Positions 6,430 through 14,321 of a DNA stretch of 64,000 nucleotides are shown in pieces. A model generated the notes under the pieces. It worked only from the letters and a program-made list of their open reading frames with translations. It was not told the DNA's origin and ran no database searches. This stretch comes from Longimicrobium sp. GTDB lineage: Bacteria > Gemmatimonadota > Gemmatimonadetes > Longimicrobiales > Longimicrobiaceae. The position numbers were made by a program, and so were the translations under genes. The stretch's first letter is position 1; every line of letters starts with the position of its first letter. The DNA lies in NCBI GenBank assembly GCA_036389135.1, contig DASVQP010000048.1:122399-186398 (forward strand), written 5' to 3'.

Positions 6430-9400
6430 ATGCTGACGAAGTTGCTTCGGGCCGCAGGTGCGATGGTGCTGGCTGCTGCGCTGGTGTCGTGCTCCGATGG
6501 AAACATGCTTGCCCCGTCGCCGGGCGAGCTGCGGCTCACAACCGCGTCGACAGGCGGCGTCGTCATCAGCCAGGTGTACGGCGGTGGCGGTAACAGCGGT
6601 GCGACCTACAAGAACGACTTCATCGAGCTGTTCAACTCCAGCGCGTCGCCGATCTCGGTGGACGGCTGGTCGGTGCAGTACGCGTCCTCCACCGGCAGCA
6701 GCTGGACGAAGACGAACCTCACCGGCACCATCGCGGCGGGCGGCTACTACCTCGTGCAGCAGTCCGCGGGTACGGGCGGCACCACGAACCTTCCGACGCC
6801 GAACGCCATCGGCACCATCACGATGAGCGGTACCGCGGGCAAGGTCGCGCTGGTGAACAACGCGACGGCGCTCACCGGCACCTGCCCCACGGCGGGTGTG
6901 GTCGACTTCGTGGGCTTCGGCGCGGCGAACTGCTCCGAGGGGAACTCGCCCACGCCGACGCTCAGCAACACCACGGCGGCCATCCGCCTGGGCGACGGCT
7001 GCAAGGACACCGACGTCAACTCCGCCGACTTCGCGACCGGCGCGCCGGCCCCGCGCAACTCGGCGTCCGCCACGAAGACCTGCGAGACCACGCCGGTGCG
7101 CCCGGTGGTGACCGTCACCGTCGCGCCGACCGAGGCCGCGATCACCGTCGGCACCCAGCAGGAGCTGGTGGCGACGGGCAAGGACGATTCGGGCAACACG
7201 GTATCCGGCACGACCTTCACCTGGACCACCAGCAACGCCGCGGTCGCCACGGTCAGCGCGACGGGCGTAGTGACCGCCGTCGCGCCGGGCACGACGACGA
7301 TCACCGCCACCACGCCCAACAACGTGGCCGGCAGCGCGACCATCACGGTGAGCGCCGCAAGCGGCTCGGCGAGCAACGTGCGCGTCTCGGAGTTCCACTA
7401 CGACAACGAAGGGACCGACGCGGGTGAGTCGATCGAGATCGAGGGCGACGCGAACGGCTCGGTGACCGGGTGGAGCCTGGTGCTCTACAGCGGCTCGACG
7501 GGCTCGTCCACGCAGGGGCAGTCGTACGCCACCATCGCGCTCACGGGCACCATTCCGAGCACCTGCGGCACGCGCGGCGTCCTGACGTTCGCGGCGGCGG
7601 GGATGCAGAACGGCGACAAGGACGGCTTCGCGCTGGTGAACGCCGCTGGCGCCGTGGTCGAGTTCCTGTCCTACGAGGGGAGCTTCACCGCCACCACCGG
7701 TCCGGCCGCGGGGATGACTTCGACGGACGTGGGGGTGGATGAGGATCCGGCTCCGGCCGCGGGCCGCTCGCTGCAGCGCGCCGGCAACGGCAACTGGTTC
7801 GGGCCGGCGACCGCCACCTTTGGCGCCTGCAACGCGGCCACGCCGCCCCTTCCGCAGACGGGGATCACCTTCACCGGCCGCCACCCGACCACTGACCCGG
7901 CGCTGCCGATCGGAATGCAGGACCAGCTCTTCGCCACGCTGCGCGACGCGGGCACGGGCGCGACCATCCCCACCACCTTCGCGTGGAGCTCGGAGACCCC
8001 GGGCATCGGCACGGTGGACAAGGACGGCGTGATCACCGCGGTCTCGGCGGGCACGGCGGTCTTCCGCGCCACGGCGACGGACGGCACTACGGCCACCTAC
8101 TCGCTGCCGATGCACGTGGCGACGGCGAGCCAGACGGCGCAGTACGGCCACAACACCGAGTTCGGCGAGCCGGCGGACGCCGACGCGAGCGACGACCACA
8201 TCCTGCGCTACTCGCAGTTCACCTCGTCGTTCAACCGCAACCGCAACACCCCCAACTGGGTGAGCTACAACATCGACGCCACGCACTTCGGCGCCGAGGA
8301 CCGCTGCGACTGCTTCACCTACGACAGCGCGCTGCCGGCCGACTTCCCCAGCTACACCACGGCGGCGTACACCGGCGCGGGGACGTTCCACGGCTACGGC
8401 ATCGACCGCGGCCACCTGGCCCGCTCGTTCGACCGCACGGCCGGGAGCCTGGACAACGCGCACACGTACTACTTCAGCAACATCATCCCGCAGGCCGCGG
8501 ACAACAACCAGGGCCCCTGGGCGTTGATGGAGAACTACCTGGGCGACCTGGCCCGGCGGGACAACAAGGAAGTGTTCGTGATCGCGGGCGTCGCCGGCAG
8601 CAAGGGGACACTGAAGAACGAGGGCCGCGTCGTGATCCCGGCGCAGACCTGGAAGGTTGCGCTGATCATGAACCGCGACCAGGGCCTGGCGAACGTGGAC
8701 AGCTACGACGACGTCGAAGTGGTCGCCGTCATCATGCCGAACGACGCAGGCATCCGGAACGTCCCGTGGGACACGTACAAGACGACGGTGGACGCGGTCG
8801 AGGCGATCAGCGGCTACGACGTGCTGGCCGCGCTGCCGGACAACGTGGAGCGGGTGGTGGAGAGTGGGACCCGCGCGCCCACGGCGCGCACCGACGGCCC
8901 GTACGTGGGCGCCGAGGGCTCGCCGATCTACCTGAGCGGCAACGCCTCCACCGATCCGGATGGCGACGCCCTGACCTTCGCGTGGGAGTTCGGCGACGGC
9001 ACCACGGGCACGGGCGCCACGCCGAACCACACCTACGCCGACAACGGCACGTACCAGGTGAAGCTCACCGTGACGGACGTGTACGGCGCGGAGAACAGCA
9101 CGACCACGCAGGTGGTGGTGGCCAACGTGGACCCGGCGGTGCACGTCTTCGCCGGCGCGACGATCTACGCCGGTGAAACTTACAGCGGCTCCACCACCTT
9201 TGCCGATCCGGGCGCGGACCAGTGGACGGCCACGGTGGACTACGGCGACGGCAGCGGCGTGCAGCCGCTGGCGATCGCGGGGAACGGGATGGTGCTCGCG
9301 CACAGCTACACCACCGCCGGCAGCTACACCGTCACGGTGACGGTGCGCGACGACGACGGCGGCGTGGGCACGCGGACGGCGACGGTGACGGTGCAGAGCC

Positions 9401-9669
9401 CGTCGCAGGGTGTCGACAACCTCCAGGCGGTGGTTTCCACGCTGGAGCGCACCGGCAGCCTGAGCCGCGGCAACGCCAACGCTCTCATGGCTACGCTGCG
9501 CGCCGCGGCCGCCTCGCTGGACCGTGGCGACGAGATCCCCGCCGTGAACCAGCTGGAAGCCTTCATCAACCAGGTCGACGCGATGGTCCGCAGCGGCCGC
9601 CTGACGCAGGCCGAGGCCGACGCGATGACGGCCGCCGCCCGGCGGGTCATCAGCAGCATCCAGATGTAG
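6430..9669 (+). CDS. Secreted lipoprotein with DNA/RNA non-specific endonuclease domain
   Basis: A 1079-residue surface or extracellular nuclease. Order: lipoprotein signal with lipobox LVSC (Cys21); lamin-tail-like domain (about 42-220, VVISQVYGGGGNSG, FIELFNSS); Big2-type Ig domain (about 225-310); second lamin-tail-like domain (about 318-470, NVRVSEFHYDNEG); second Ig domain (about 477-560); Endonuclease_NS/NUC1 domain (about 570-805) with the catalytic DRGHLARS at 659-666; two PKD domains (about 820-990); a short C-terminal FIVAR-like helical segment. It should degrade DNA and RNA outside the cell, for nutrition or for turnover of matrix DNA. The ATG at 6430 is chosen because it opens directly on the signal peptide. 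A strong terminator follows. Confidence 0.88.
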   Translation: MLTKLLRAAGAMVLAAALVSCSDGNMLAPSPGELRLTTASTGGVVISQVYGGGGNSGATYKNDFIELFNSSASPISVDGWSVQYASSTGSSWTKTNLTGTIAAGGYYLVQQSAGTGGTTNLPTPNAIGTITMSGTAGKVALVNNATALTGTCPTAGVVDFVGFGAANCSEGNSPTPTLSNTTAAIRLGDGCKDTDVNSADFATGAPAPRNSASATKTCETTPVRPVVTVTVAPTEAAITVGTQQELVATGKDDSGNTVSGTTFTWTTSNAAVATVSATGVVTAVAPGTTTITATTPNNVAGSATITVSAASGSASNVRVSEFHYDNEGTDAGESIEIEGDANGSVTGWSLVLYSGSTGSSTQGQSYATIALTGTIPSTCGTRGVLTFAAAGMQNGDKDGFALVNAAGAVVEFLSYEGSFTATTGPAAGMTSTDVGVDEDPAPAAGRSLQRAGNGNWFGPATATFGACNAATPPLPQTGITFTGRHPTTDPALPIGMQDQLFATLRDAGTGATIPTTFAWSSETPGIGTVDKDGVITAVSAGTAVFRATATDGTTATYSLPMHVATASQTAQYGHNTEFGEPADADASDDHILRYSQFTSSFNRNRNTPNWVSYNIDATHFGAEDRCDCFTYDSALPADFPSYTTAAYTGAGTFHGYGIDRGHLARSFDRTAGSLDNAHTYYFSNIIPQAADNNQGPWALMENYLGDLARRDNKEVFVIAGVAGSKGTLKNEGRVVIPAQTWKVALIMNRDQGLANVDSYDDVEVVAVIMPNDAGIRNVPWDTYKTTVDAVEAISGYDVLAALPDNVERVVESGTRAPTARTDGPYVGAEGSPIYLSGNASTDPDGDALTFAWEFGDGTTGTGATPNHTYADNGTYQVKLTVTDVYGAENSTTTQVVVANVDPAVHVFAGATIYAGETYSGSTTFADPGADQWTATVDYGDGSGVQPLAIAGNGMVLAHSYTTAGSYTVTVTVRDDDGGVGTRTATVTVQSPSQGVDNLQAVVSTLERTGSLSRGNANALMATLRAAAASLDRGDEIPAVNQLEAFINQVDAMVRSGRLTQAEADAMTAAARRVISSIQM

Positions 9670-9694
9670 TCTCGCTGGGCAGGCAGGGCAGGAT

Positions 9695-9729
9695 GCGGGG
9701 CCCGGAGGCGACTCCGGGCCCCGCTTTTT
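9695..9729 (+). terminator. Intrinsic terminator of the nuclease gene
   Basis: Perfect 13-bp stem GCGGGGCCCGGAG (9695-9707)/CTCCGGGCCCCGC (9712-9724) with a GCGA loop and TTTTT at 9725-9729. Confidence 0.9.
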
Positions 9730-9730
9730 G

Positions 9731-9790
9731 GCCCCCTCCCCCGCTCGTCACCTCGCGGCCCCTCCCCCAATAACTACCTGGGGGAGGGGC
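9731..9790. repeat. GGGGGAGGGG-type palindromic repeat, copy 1
   Basis: GCCCCTCCCCC and GGGGGAGGGGC flank a short AATAACTACCT centre, with the outer motif CCCCCGCTCGTCACCTCGCGG on the left. Near-identical copies in opposite orientation lie at 15818 and 58148, and a diverged one near 11690. Confidence 0.8.
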
Positions 9791-9840
9791 GTTGGCGTGC
9801 ATGGGTGTGTGGGTGCGGGGTTCGGTGCGGCGGATGGCAC

Positions 9841-10001
9841 GGGCAGCCACGTGGGGCGGCCCCTACCTGGTTCGGGTGCCGAGGGGCGCGGACCGAGGTG
9901 GGGGCAAGGGTGGGCAGAAACGCAGGTCCGCCCCTACCGGATTGTCGGGTGGGGCAACCGTCGAAGCAGGCGGAGGGTGGGCGCGATGAATCGCGCCCCT
10001 A
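9841..10001. repeat. Composite three-module repeat (A-B-C), copy 1
   Basis: Three small palindromic modules ending in GGCCCCTAC- or GCCCCTAC-like tails lie about 65-70 bp apart: A at 9841-9866 (GGGCAGCCACGTGGGGCGG...), B at 9912-9937 (GGGCAGAAACGCAGGTCCG...), C at 9978-10001 (GGGCGCGATGAATCGCGCC...). The same trio recurs at 51574-51735, 57953-58113 and, inverted, 62849-63015. Confidence 0.8.
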
Positions 10002-10056
10002 CCGGATTCCGTGCGCGGTCAGGCGGGGCCGCGGGTCAGCCCCCTTATAGCTACTC

Positions 10057-10301
10057 CGGAGTTATCCATGAGCCGCGAGGAGAGTGCCTGGGGCGTGTTA
10101 CTCCCCGCAGCGGCTTGTGGATAACTCCGCCGACGGATAATCGTATTGCTGACACGCACCGTTGCGCTACGAATATTGCCCCCGTTCGCGGCAAACGAAT
10201 AGGGAGAGAAGTACGAGCGCGGCGGTGTGCTTCGGTCCAGGACGAATCCTCTGGATGCTGACCCGCGTGTCGAGGTCTCGCCTATAAGGCTTTCGCGGGT
10301 C
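10057..10301 (+). ncRNA. Structured noncoding region 5' of the IS110 transposase (candidate bridge RNA)
   Basis: Two nested hairpins precede the transposase. CGGAGTTATCCA (10057-10068) pairs with TGGATAACTCCG (10118-10129), extended inward by AGCCGC (10071-10076)/GCGGCT (10110-10115). GACCCGCG (10260-10267) pairs with CGCGGGTC (10294-10301) around an inner GCCT/AGGC hairpin (10280-10290). IS110-family elements encode a bridge RNA in a noncoding end next to the transposase gene; placement and structure fit, but loop-to-target pairing was not tested and the boundaries are guesses. Confidence 0.35.
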
Positions 10302-10351
10302 GAAGCCGTGTGTGTCTTTTCCTCCACTCCTCTCACGGGAGCGCGCGTGCC

Positions 10352-11617
10352 ATGGGAGAAACGCTCGTACTCGCCGCCCGGATCGGGATCGACTGGGCAG
10401 ACGACCACCACGACTTCTGCTTGCAGGAGACCGGATCGAGCCGGATCGAGGCCGGCCGCATCCCGCAGGACCCTCAGTTCCTCAGCGAGTGGATCGCGGG
10501 GCTGCGCCAGCGCTTTGGCGGCCGGCCCGTCGGCATCTGCCTGGAGACCTCGCGTGGGCCGCTCGTCGCCTCGCTCATCGAGCACGAGTTCATCGTGCTC
10601 TTCCCGGTGAACCCACGCACGCTGAAGCGCTTCCGCGAGACCTTTGCCCCCAACGGTGCCAAGGACGATCCGGAGGACGCCGGCCTCCTGCTGGATCTCC
10701 TCAGCAAGCACGAGGATCGCCTGCATCGCTGGACCCCCGACGATGCCGAAACGCGCGCGATCATGCGTCTGGCCGAGGCGCGGCGAAAGGCCGTGGACCT
10801 GCGCACCAAGCTCACGAACCAGCTCGGCTCCGAGCTGAAGGGCTACTTCCCGCAGGCGCTTTCCTGGGCCGGCGAGCTGGATGCCCAGCTGGCCACGGAC
10901 TTCCTCCAGCGCTGGCCTACGCTCAAGGACGTGCAGAGGGCGCAGGCGCAGACGATCCGGAAGTTCTACTACGGCCACAACTGCCGTAACTCGGAGCTGA
11001 TCGAGAAGCGGATCGCGGAGATCCGCAGCGCGGTCCCGCTGACGAACGATCCCGCGATCGTCGAGATCTCCACGATGACCGTGCTGATGCTCGCCCGCCA
11101 GATCGAGGCGCTGCGCCCGAGCATCGCCCAGTACGACAAGGAGATCGCACGGCGTTTCGGCGCCCATCCGGACGCACACCTTTTTGAATCCCTGCCTGGC
11201 AGCGGTGCCGTGATGGCGCCGCGGCTCCTGAGCGCCTTCGGCAGTAAGCGCGATCGCTTCCAGGCGGCGAGCGAAGTGCAGGAGTACAGCGGTATCGCAC
11301 CCGTGGTCAAGCGGAGCGGGAAGCAGTCGCAGACCACCTGGAGATGGGGAGCACCGAAGTTCGTCCGCCAGAGCTTTCACGAATTCGCTCGCCTCTCGAT
11401 CCGCAGCTCGGCCTGGGCTTCGGCCTACTTCCAGCTGCAGCGGGAACGCGGAAAGTCGAAGCAGGCAGCCATACGGGCGCTGGCGTTCAAGTGGATCCGC
11501 ATTATCTACCGCTGCTGGAAGGAACGTACGCCGTACAACGAGGCTCAATACGTCAAGGCACTGGTGGAGCGCGGGTCGCCCCTGGCGTCACGAATCAGCC
11601 TGGCGGCCGCCGCCTGA
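10352..11617 (+). CDS. IS110-family transposase (DEDD recombinase)
   Basis: A 421-residue transposase. The N-terminal RuvC-like DEDD domain shows Asp14 in IGIDWAD, Glu65 in GICLETSRG and the acidic pair in AKDDPEDAGLL (104-113). A coiled helical region follows (about 140-290). The C-terminal Transposase_20 domain contains LPGSGAVMAPRLL and the region after EYSGIAPV that carries the catalytic serine in the family. It should act with a structured RNA from the element's own noncoding end. The ATG at 10352 follows GGGAG; an in-frame upstream ATG at 10310 is less likely. No frameshift or internal stop is visible, so the element may be active. Confidence 0.9.
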   Translation: MGETLVLAARIGIDWADDHHDFCLQETGSSRIEAGRIPQDPQFLSEWIAGLRQRFGGRPVGICLETSRGPLVASLIEHEFIVLFPVNPRTLKRFRETFAPNGAKDDPEDAGLLLDLLSKHEDRLHRWTPDDAETRAIMRLAEARRKAVDLRTKLTNQLGSELKGYFPQALSWAGELDAQLATDFLQRWPTLKDVQRAQAQTIRKFYYGHNCRNSELIEKRIAEIRSAVPLTNDPAIVEISTMTVLMLARQIEALRPSIAQYDKEIARRFGAHPDAHLFESLPGSGAVMAPRLLSAFGSKRDRFQAASEVQEYSGIAPVVKRSGKQSQTTWRWGAPKFVRQSFHEFARLSIRSSAWASAYFQLQRERGKSKQAAIRALAFKWIRIIYRCWKERTPYNEAQYVKALVERGSPLASRISLAAAA

Positions 11618-11650
11618 ACCGAAAAGCCTTGACGGACCACCTCAGATGTC

Positions 11651-11694
11651 TCTCTCGATAACAGAGGGCGCAGCCCTCTCCTGTTATCGAGAGA
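11651..11694. repeat. Perfect 14-bp inverted repeat downstream of the IS110 element
   Basis: TCTCTCGATAACAG (11651-11664) and CTGTTATCGAGAGA (11681-11694), with an inner AGGG/CCCT pair. It is followed by GGGGGCCGGCGAGTGTAACGAGC-like sequence, recalling the right flank of the GGGGGAGGGG repeat family, and then by the end of the GntR gene. Possibly a transcription terminator for the convergent transposase and GntR genes. Confidence 0.7.
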
Positions 11695-11733
11695 GGGGGC
11701 CGGCGAGTGTAACGAGCCGGGGGTGAGGGCCCC

Positions 11734-12714
11734 TCACCCGTCCGCCGACCCCTCGATTCCCCGCGACCCCGACCCCGACGCCTCCACGTTCAACCGGATG
11801 AGCAGCCCCAGCAGCTCGCGCGCGGTCTGCGGGGAGAGGGTGGGGGAGTGCGGGACGAGGAGGGGGAGGCGCACCTCGCCGAGGCGCGCGCGGGCGGCGC
11901 GGGTCAGCATCACCGGCTCGCGCGGGTCCAGCGCGGCCACGGCTTCCGGGTCGTCGGCCAGTACTACGCGGAGCTGGTCGGGGCGCTCGATCAGGTCGGT
12001 GTACATGGCGCGCATCCGGTTGCCGAACTCGGCCTCCACCGCCACGATCGTCACCCCGCTCTCGCGAAGGCGGCGCTGCACGGTGTCCACCACCTCGGAG
12101 TTCACCGTCAGGGTGACGGCGGGGATCCCCACGTTTTCCGCGGCCTTGCGCACCAGGCGCGAGTGGTAGCTGGTGGTGACCACCATGTGCACCGCGCGCA
12201 GCGCGTCCTCCACCGCGTGGAACTCCACCGAGCGGTCGGGGCGGGGAAGGGGGACGGGCGAGATCCGCACCGGCACCGGCTCCAGCCCGAAGTCGTTGGC
12301 GAGCTCGTGGCAGTAGGCGGTCATCTGGTCCTCGTTGCTCTCCACCACGGCGCACTGGATGCGCGTGGTGGTGGTGCAGCGGCGGATCAGCTCGGGGACC
12401 TCGTGCACCGTCATCCGGCGCTTCCACGCCTCCACCAGCACCCCGGCCATCCACCGCGCCGTCTCCGCCAGCAGCTCGCCGCCCAGCTGGTCCTGCGGCG
12501 CCAGGTACACGCCGGAGCGGCCGCGGACCTCCACCAGCCCCTCGTCTTCCAGGGTGCGGTAGGCCTGCGCCACCACGCGGTGGTCCACCCCCATCTCGCG
12601 CCACAGCGCGCGGATGCTGGGGAGGCGGTCTCCGGGGTGGAGGAGGCCCAGGTGCAGGGCGTTGAGGATGCGGTCGCGGAGCCGGTCGCTCAGCTCGGTT
12701 ACCGGGTCGGTCAC
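11734..12714 (-). CDS. GntR-family transcriptional regulator
   Basis: A 326-residue regulator. Residues 1-70 form a GntR winged helix: VTELSDRLRDRILNALHLGLLHPGDRLPS, then AQAYRTLEDEGLVEVRGRSGVYL. The remaining 250 residues are an effector or regulatory region without the aminotransferase fold of MocR regulators; it contains VVESNEDQ and VVTTSYHSRL segments and I cannot name its ligand. The GTG at 12714 is chosen because AGGAG lies six bases upstream and because the ATG starts further upstream would add a low-complexity arginine/proline tail unlike any GntR N-terminus. The gene is divergent from the CNNM/CBS pair and could control it, but no operator was identified. Confidence 0.8.
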   Translation of the reverse strand: MTDPVTELSDRLRDRILNALHLGLLHPGDRLPSIRALWREMGVDHRVVAQAYRTLEDEGLVEVRGRSGVYLAPQDQLGGELLAETARWMAGVLVEAWKRRMTVHEVPELIRRCTTTTRIQCAVVESNEDQMTAYCHELANDFGLEPVPVRISPVPLPRPDRSVEFHAVEDALRAVHMVVTTSYHSRLVRKAAENVGIPAVTLTVNSEVVDTVQRRLRESGVTIVAVEAEFGNRMRAMYTDLIERPDQLRVVLADDPEAVAALDPREPVMLTRAARARLGEVRLPLLVPHSPTLSPQTARELLGLLIRLNVEASGSGSRGIEGSADG

Positions 12715-12995
12715 TCGCGTCTCCTGGGGGCGGGGTGCGGCACGGCGGGGCACCCTGTGCATGGGATGGCGACAAAAGTGGCCCCGGAAGCCGGGCCTCC
12801 GCAAGGCGCGCGGAATGTTCCGTGCGTGCAGGGGTGCGGATGCCCGGGCGCGCCACACGTCTTGCGTGCGGCGCGCCCACCCCGTAGCGTGCGGATGCGC
12901 CTGTGCGCGCCCGCCTCCCCCAGCCCCCGCTTCACTTGCGAACGTCTGCGGCCGCGTACCGCGGGTTGCGACCCCACTCTCCCCGCTGAGGAGCG

Positions 12996-14321
12996 ATGCT
13001 GGGGCCTTTCTTCGTCATCTGCATCCTCATCGTACTCACCGCCTTCTACGTGGCCGCGGAGTTCGCGGCGGTCTCTGTGCGCAAGGGCCGCATCCGGCAG
13101 CGCGCCGAGGACGGCGACGCCCTTTCCGTGCGCCTCCTTCCCATCCTGGAAGACCCGGTGAAGCTGGACCGGTACATCTCGGCCAGCCAGATGGGGATCA
13201 CCCTCACCAGCCTCCTGGTGGGCGCCTTTGCGCAGGCCACCATCGCGGTGCGGCTGGCGCCCGTCTTCGAGGGGTGGGGATGGTTCGGGAGGGCGGCCTC
13301 CGTATCGGCCGCCACCATCGCGGTGCTGGTGGTGCTGACCTCCGCGCAGATGGTGCTGAGCGAGCTGGTGCCCAAGTACCTCGCCCTGGCCCGGCCCACC
13401 GAGGTGGCGCGCTTCACCGTGCTGCCGATGACCTGGTCGCTGCGCGCGTTCTCCTTCTTCCTCAACATACTCAACGCCAGCGCCGCCTTCGTGCTGCGCC
13501 GGGTGGGGCTGGAGGCGGTGGGGCACGGCCACATCCACTCGCCGGAGGAGATCGACCTGCTGATCGCCGAGAGCCGCGACGGGGGGTTGCTGGAGCCGGA
13601 CGAGCACCGGCGGCTGCGGCGCGCGCTGCAGCTCGGCATCCGCCCCGCGAGGCACCTCATGGTCCCGCGCCAGGAGATCGCGGCGGTGGACCTGGACACG
13701 CCGGTGGAGGAGGCGATGGAGATCATGGGCGCCTCCCCGTACACCCGCCTCCCCGTCTACCGCGGCGACATCGACCACTTCGTGGGGCTGCTGCACACGC
13801 GCGACCTCTTCGTGCGCCGGCTGGACCCCACGCCGCTCGCCTCGCTGGCGCCGCTGGTGCGCCCCATCCTTTCCGTGCCCGAGAACGTGACGGCGGAGGC
13901 GCTGCTGGCCCGCATGCGCGAGGGGCGCAGCCACCAGGCGCTGGTGCTGGACGAGTTCGGCGGGGTGAGCGGGCTGGTGACGCTGGACGACGTGCTCACC
14001 GAGGTGATGGGCGGGATCGCGGACGAGTTCAAGGGCGAGGACCCCGGGCCCGAGGTGCTCTCCGACGGACGCGTGCGCCTTCCCGGCTACCTGCGGCTGG
14101 ATGAGGTGGAGCCCTGGATCGGCGTGCTGCTGGAAGGCGAGTCGGACACGCTGGGCGGGCGCGTGACGGAGGAGCTGGGGCGCGTGCCGGACCCGGGGGC
14201 GCAGGTGACGATCGAGGGGGTGGCGCTGGAGGTGGAGGCGGTGGAGCACCACGCCGTCACCTGGGTGGTCGCCACCCCGCTCGTCCCGCTGAAGCCGCAC
14301 GGCGAGGACGGCGATGGGTGA
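12996..14321 (+). CDS. HlyC/CorC-family (CNNM/CBS) membrane protein 1
   Basis: A 441-residue inner-membrane protein. Residues 1-190 form the CNNM (DUF21) domain with hydrophobic segments at about 1-22, 60-80, 95-118 and 135-160 and the motif FYVAAEFAAVSVRKGRI. A CBS pair follows (about 210-340, including LMVPRQEIAAVD and ALVLDEFGGVSGLVTLDDVL), then a CorC_HlyC C-terminal domain (about 350-435). The family is linked to magnesium or cobalt efflux and ion homeostasis. The gene overlaps its paralogue downstream by 8 bp, so the two are co-translated and may form a heteromer. Confidence 0.9.
   Translation: MLGPFFVICILIVLTAFYVAAEFAAVSVRKGRIRQRAEDGDALSVRLLPILEDPVKLDRYISASQMGITLTSLLVGAFAQATIAVRLAPVFEGWGWFGRAASVSAATIAVLVVLTSAQMVLSELVPKYLALARPTEVARFTVLPMTWSLRAFSFFLNILNASAAFVLRRVGLEAVGHGHIHSPEEIDLLIAESRDGGLLEPDEHRRLRRALQLGIRPARHLMVPRQEIAAVDLDTPVEEAMEIMGASPYTRLPVYRGDIDHFVGLLHTRDLFVRRLDPTPLASLAPLVRPILSVPENVTAEALLARMREGRSHQALVLDEFGGVSGLVTLDDVLTEVMGGIADEFKGEDPGPEVLSDGRVRLPGYLRLDEVEPWIGVLLEGESDTLGGRVTEELGRVPDPGAQVTIEGVALEVEAVEHHAVTWVVATPLVPLKPHGEDGDG

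Larger units (their letters stand above)
10050..11640 (+). mobile_element. IS110-family insertion sequence (ends approximate)
   Basis: An intact IS110-type transposase gene with about 300 bp of structured noncoding DNA upstream and a short 3' flank. The family usually lacks terminal inverted repeats and target duplications, so the ends cannot be read from one copy; those given are the outer limits of the structured leader and the 3' flank before the palindrome at 11651. It sits in an intergenic repeat patch, disrupting no visible gene. Confidence 0.6.

Noticed and set aside
6415-9303. 962-residue minus-strand open frame opposite the nuclease
   Set aside because: Composition is dominated by Arg, Val, His and Gly from GC-rich antisense reading; no domain is recognisable, while the plus strand encodes a complete domain series.
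9731-10001. Repeat patch before the IS as a CRISPR array or replication origin
   Set aside because: The modules differ from each other, spacers are irregular, no cas, dnaA or iteron pattern is present, and the same modules occur at several other gene ends.
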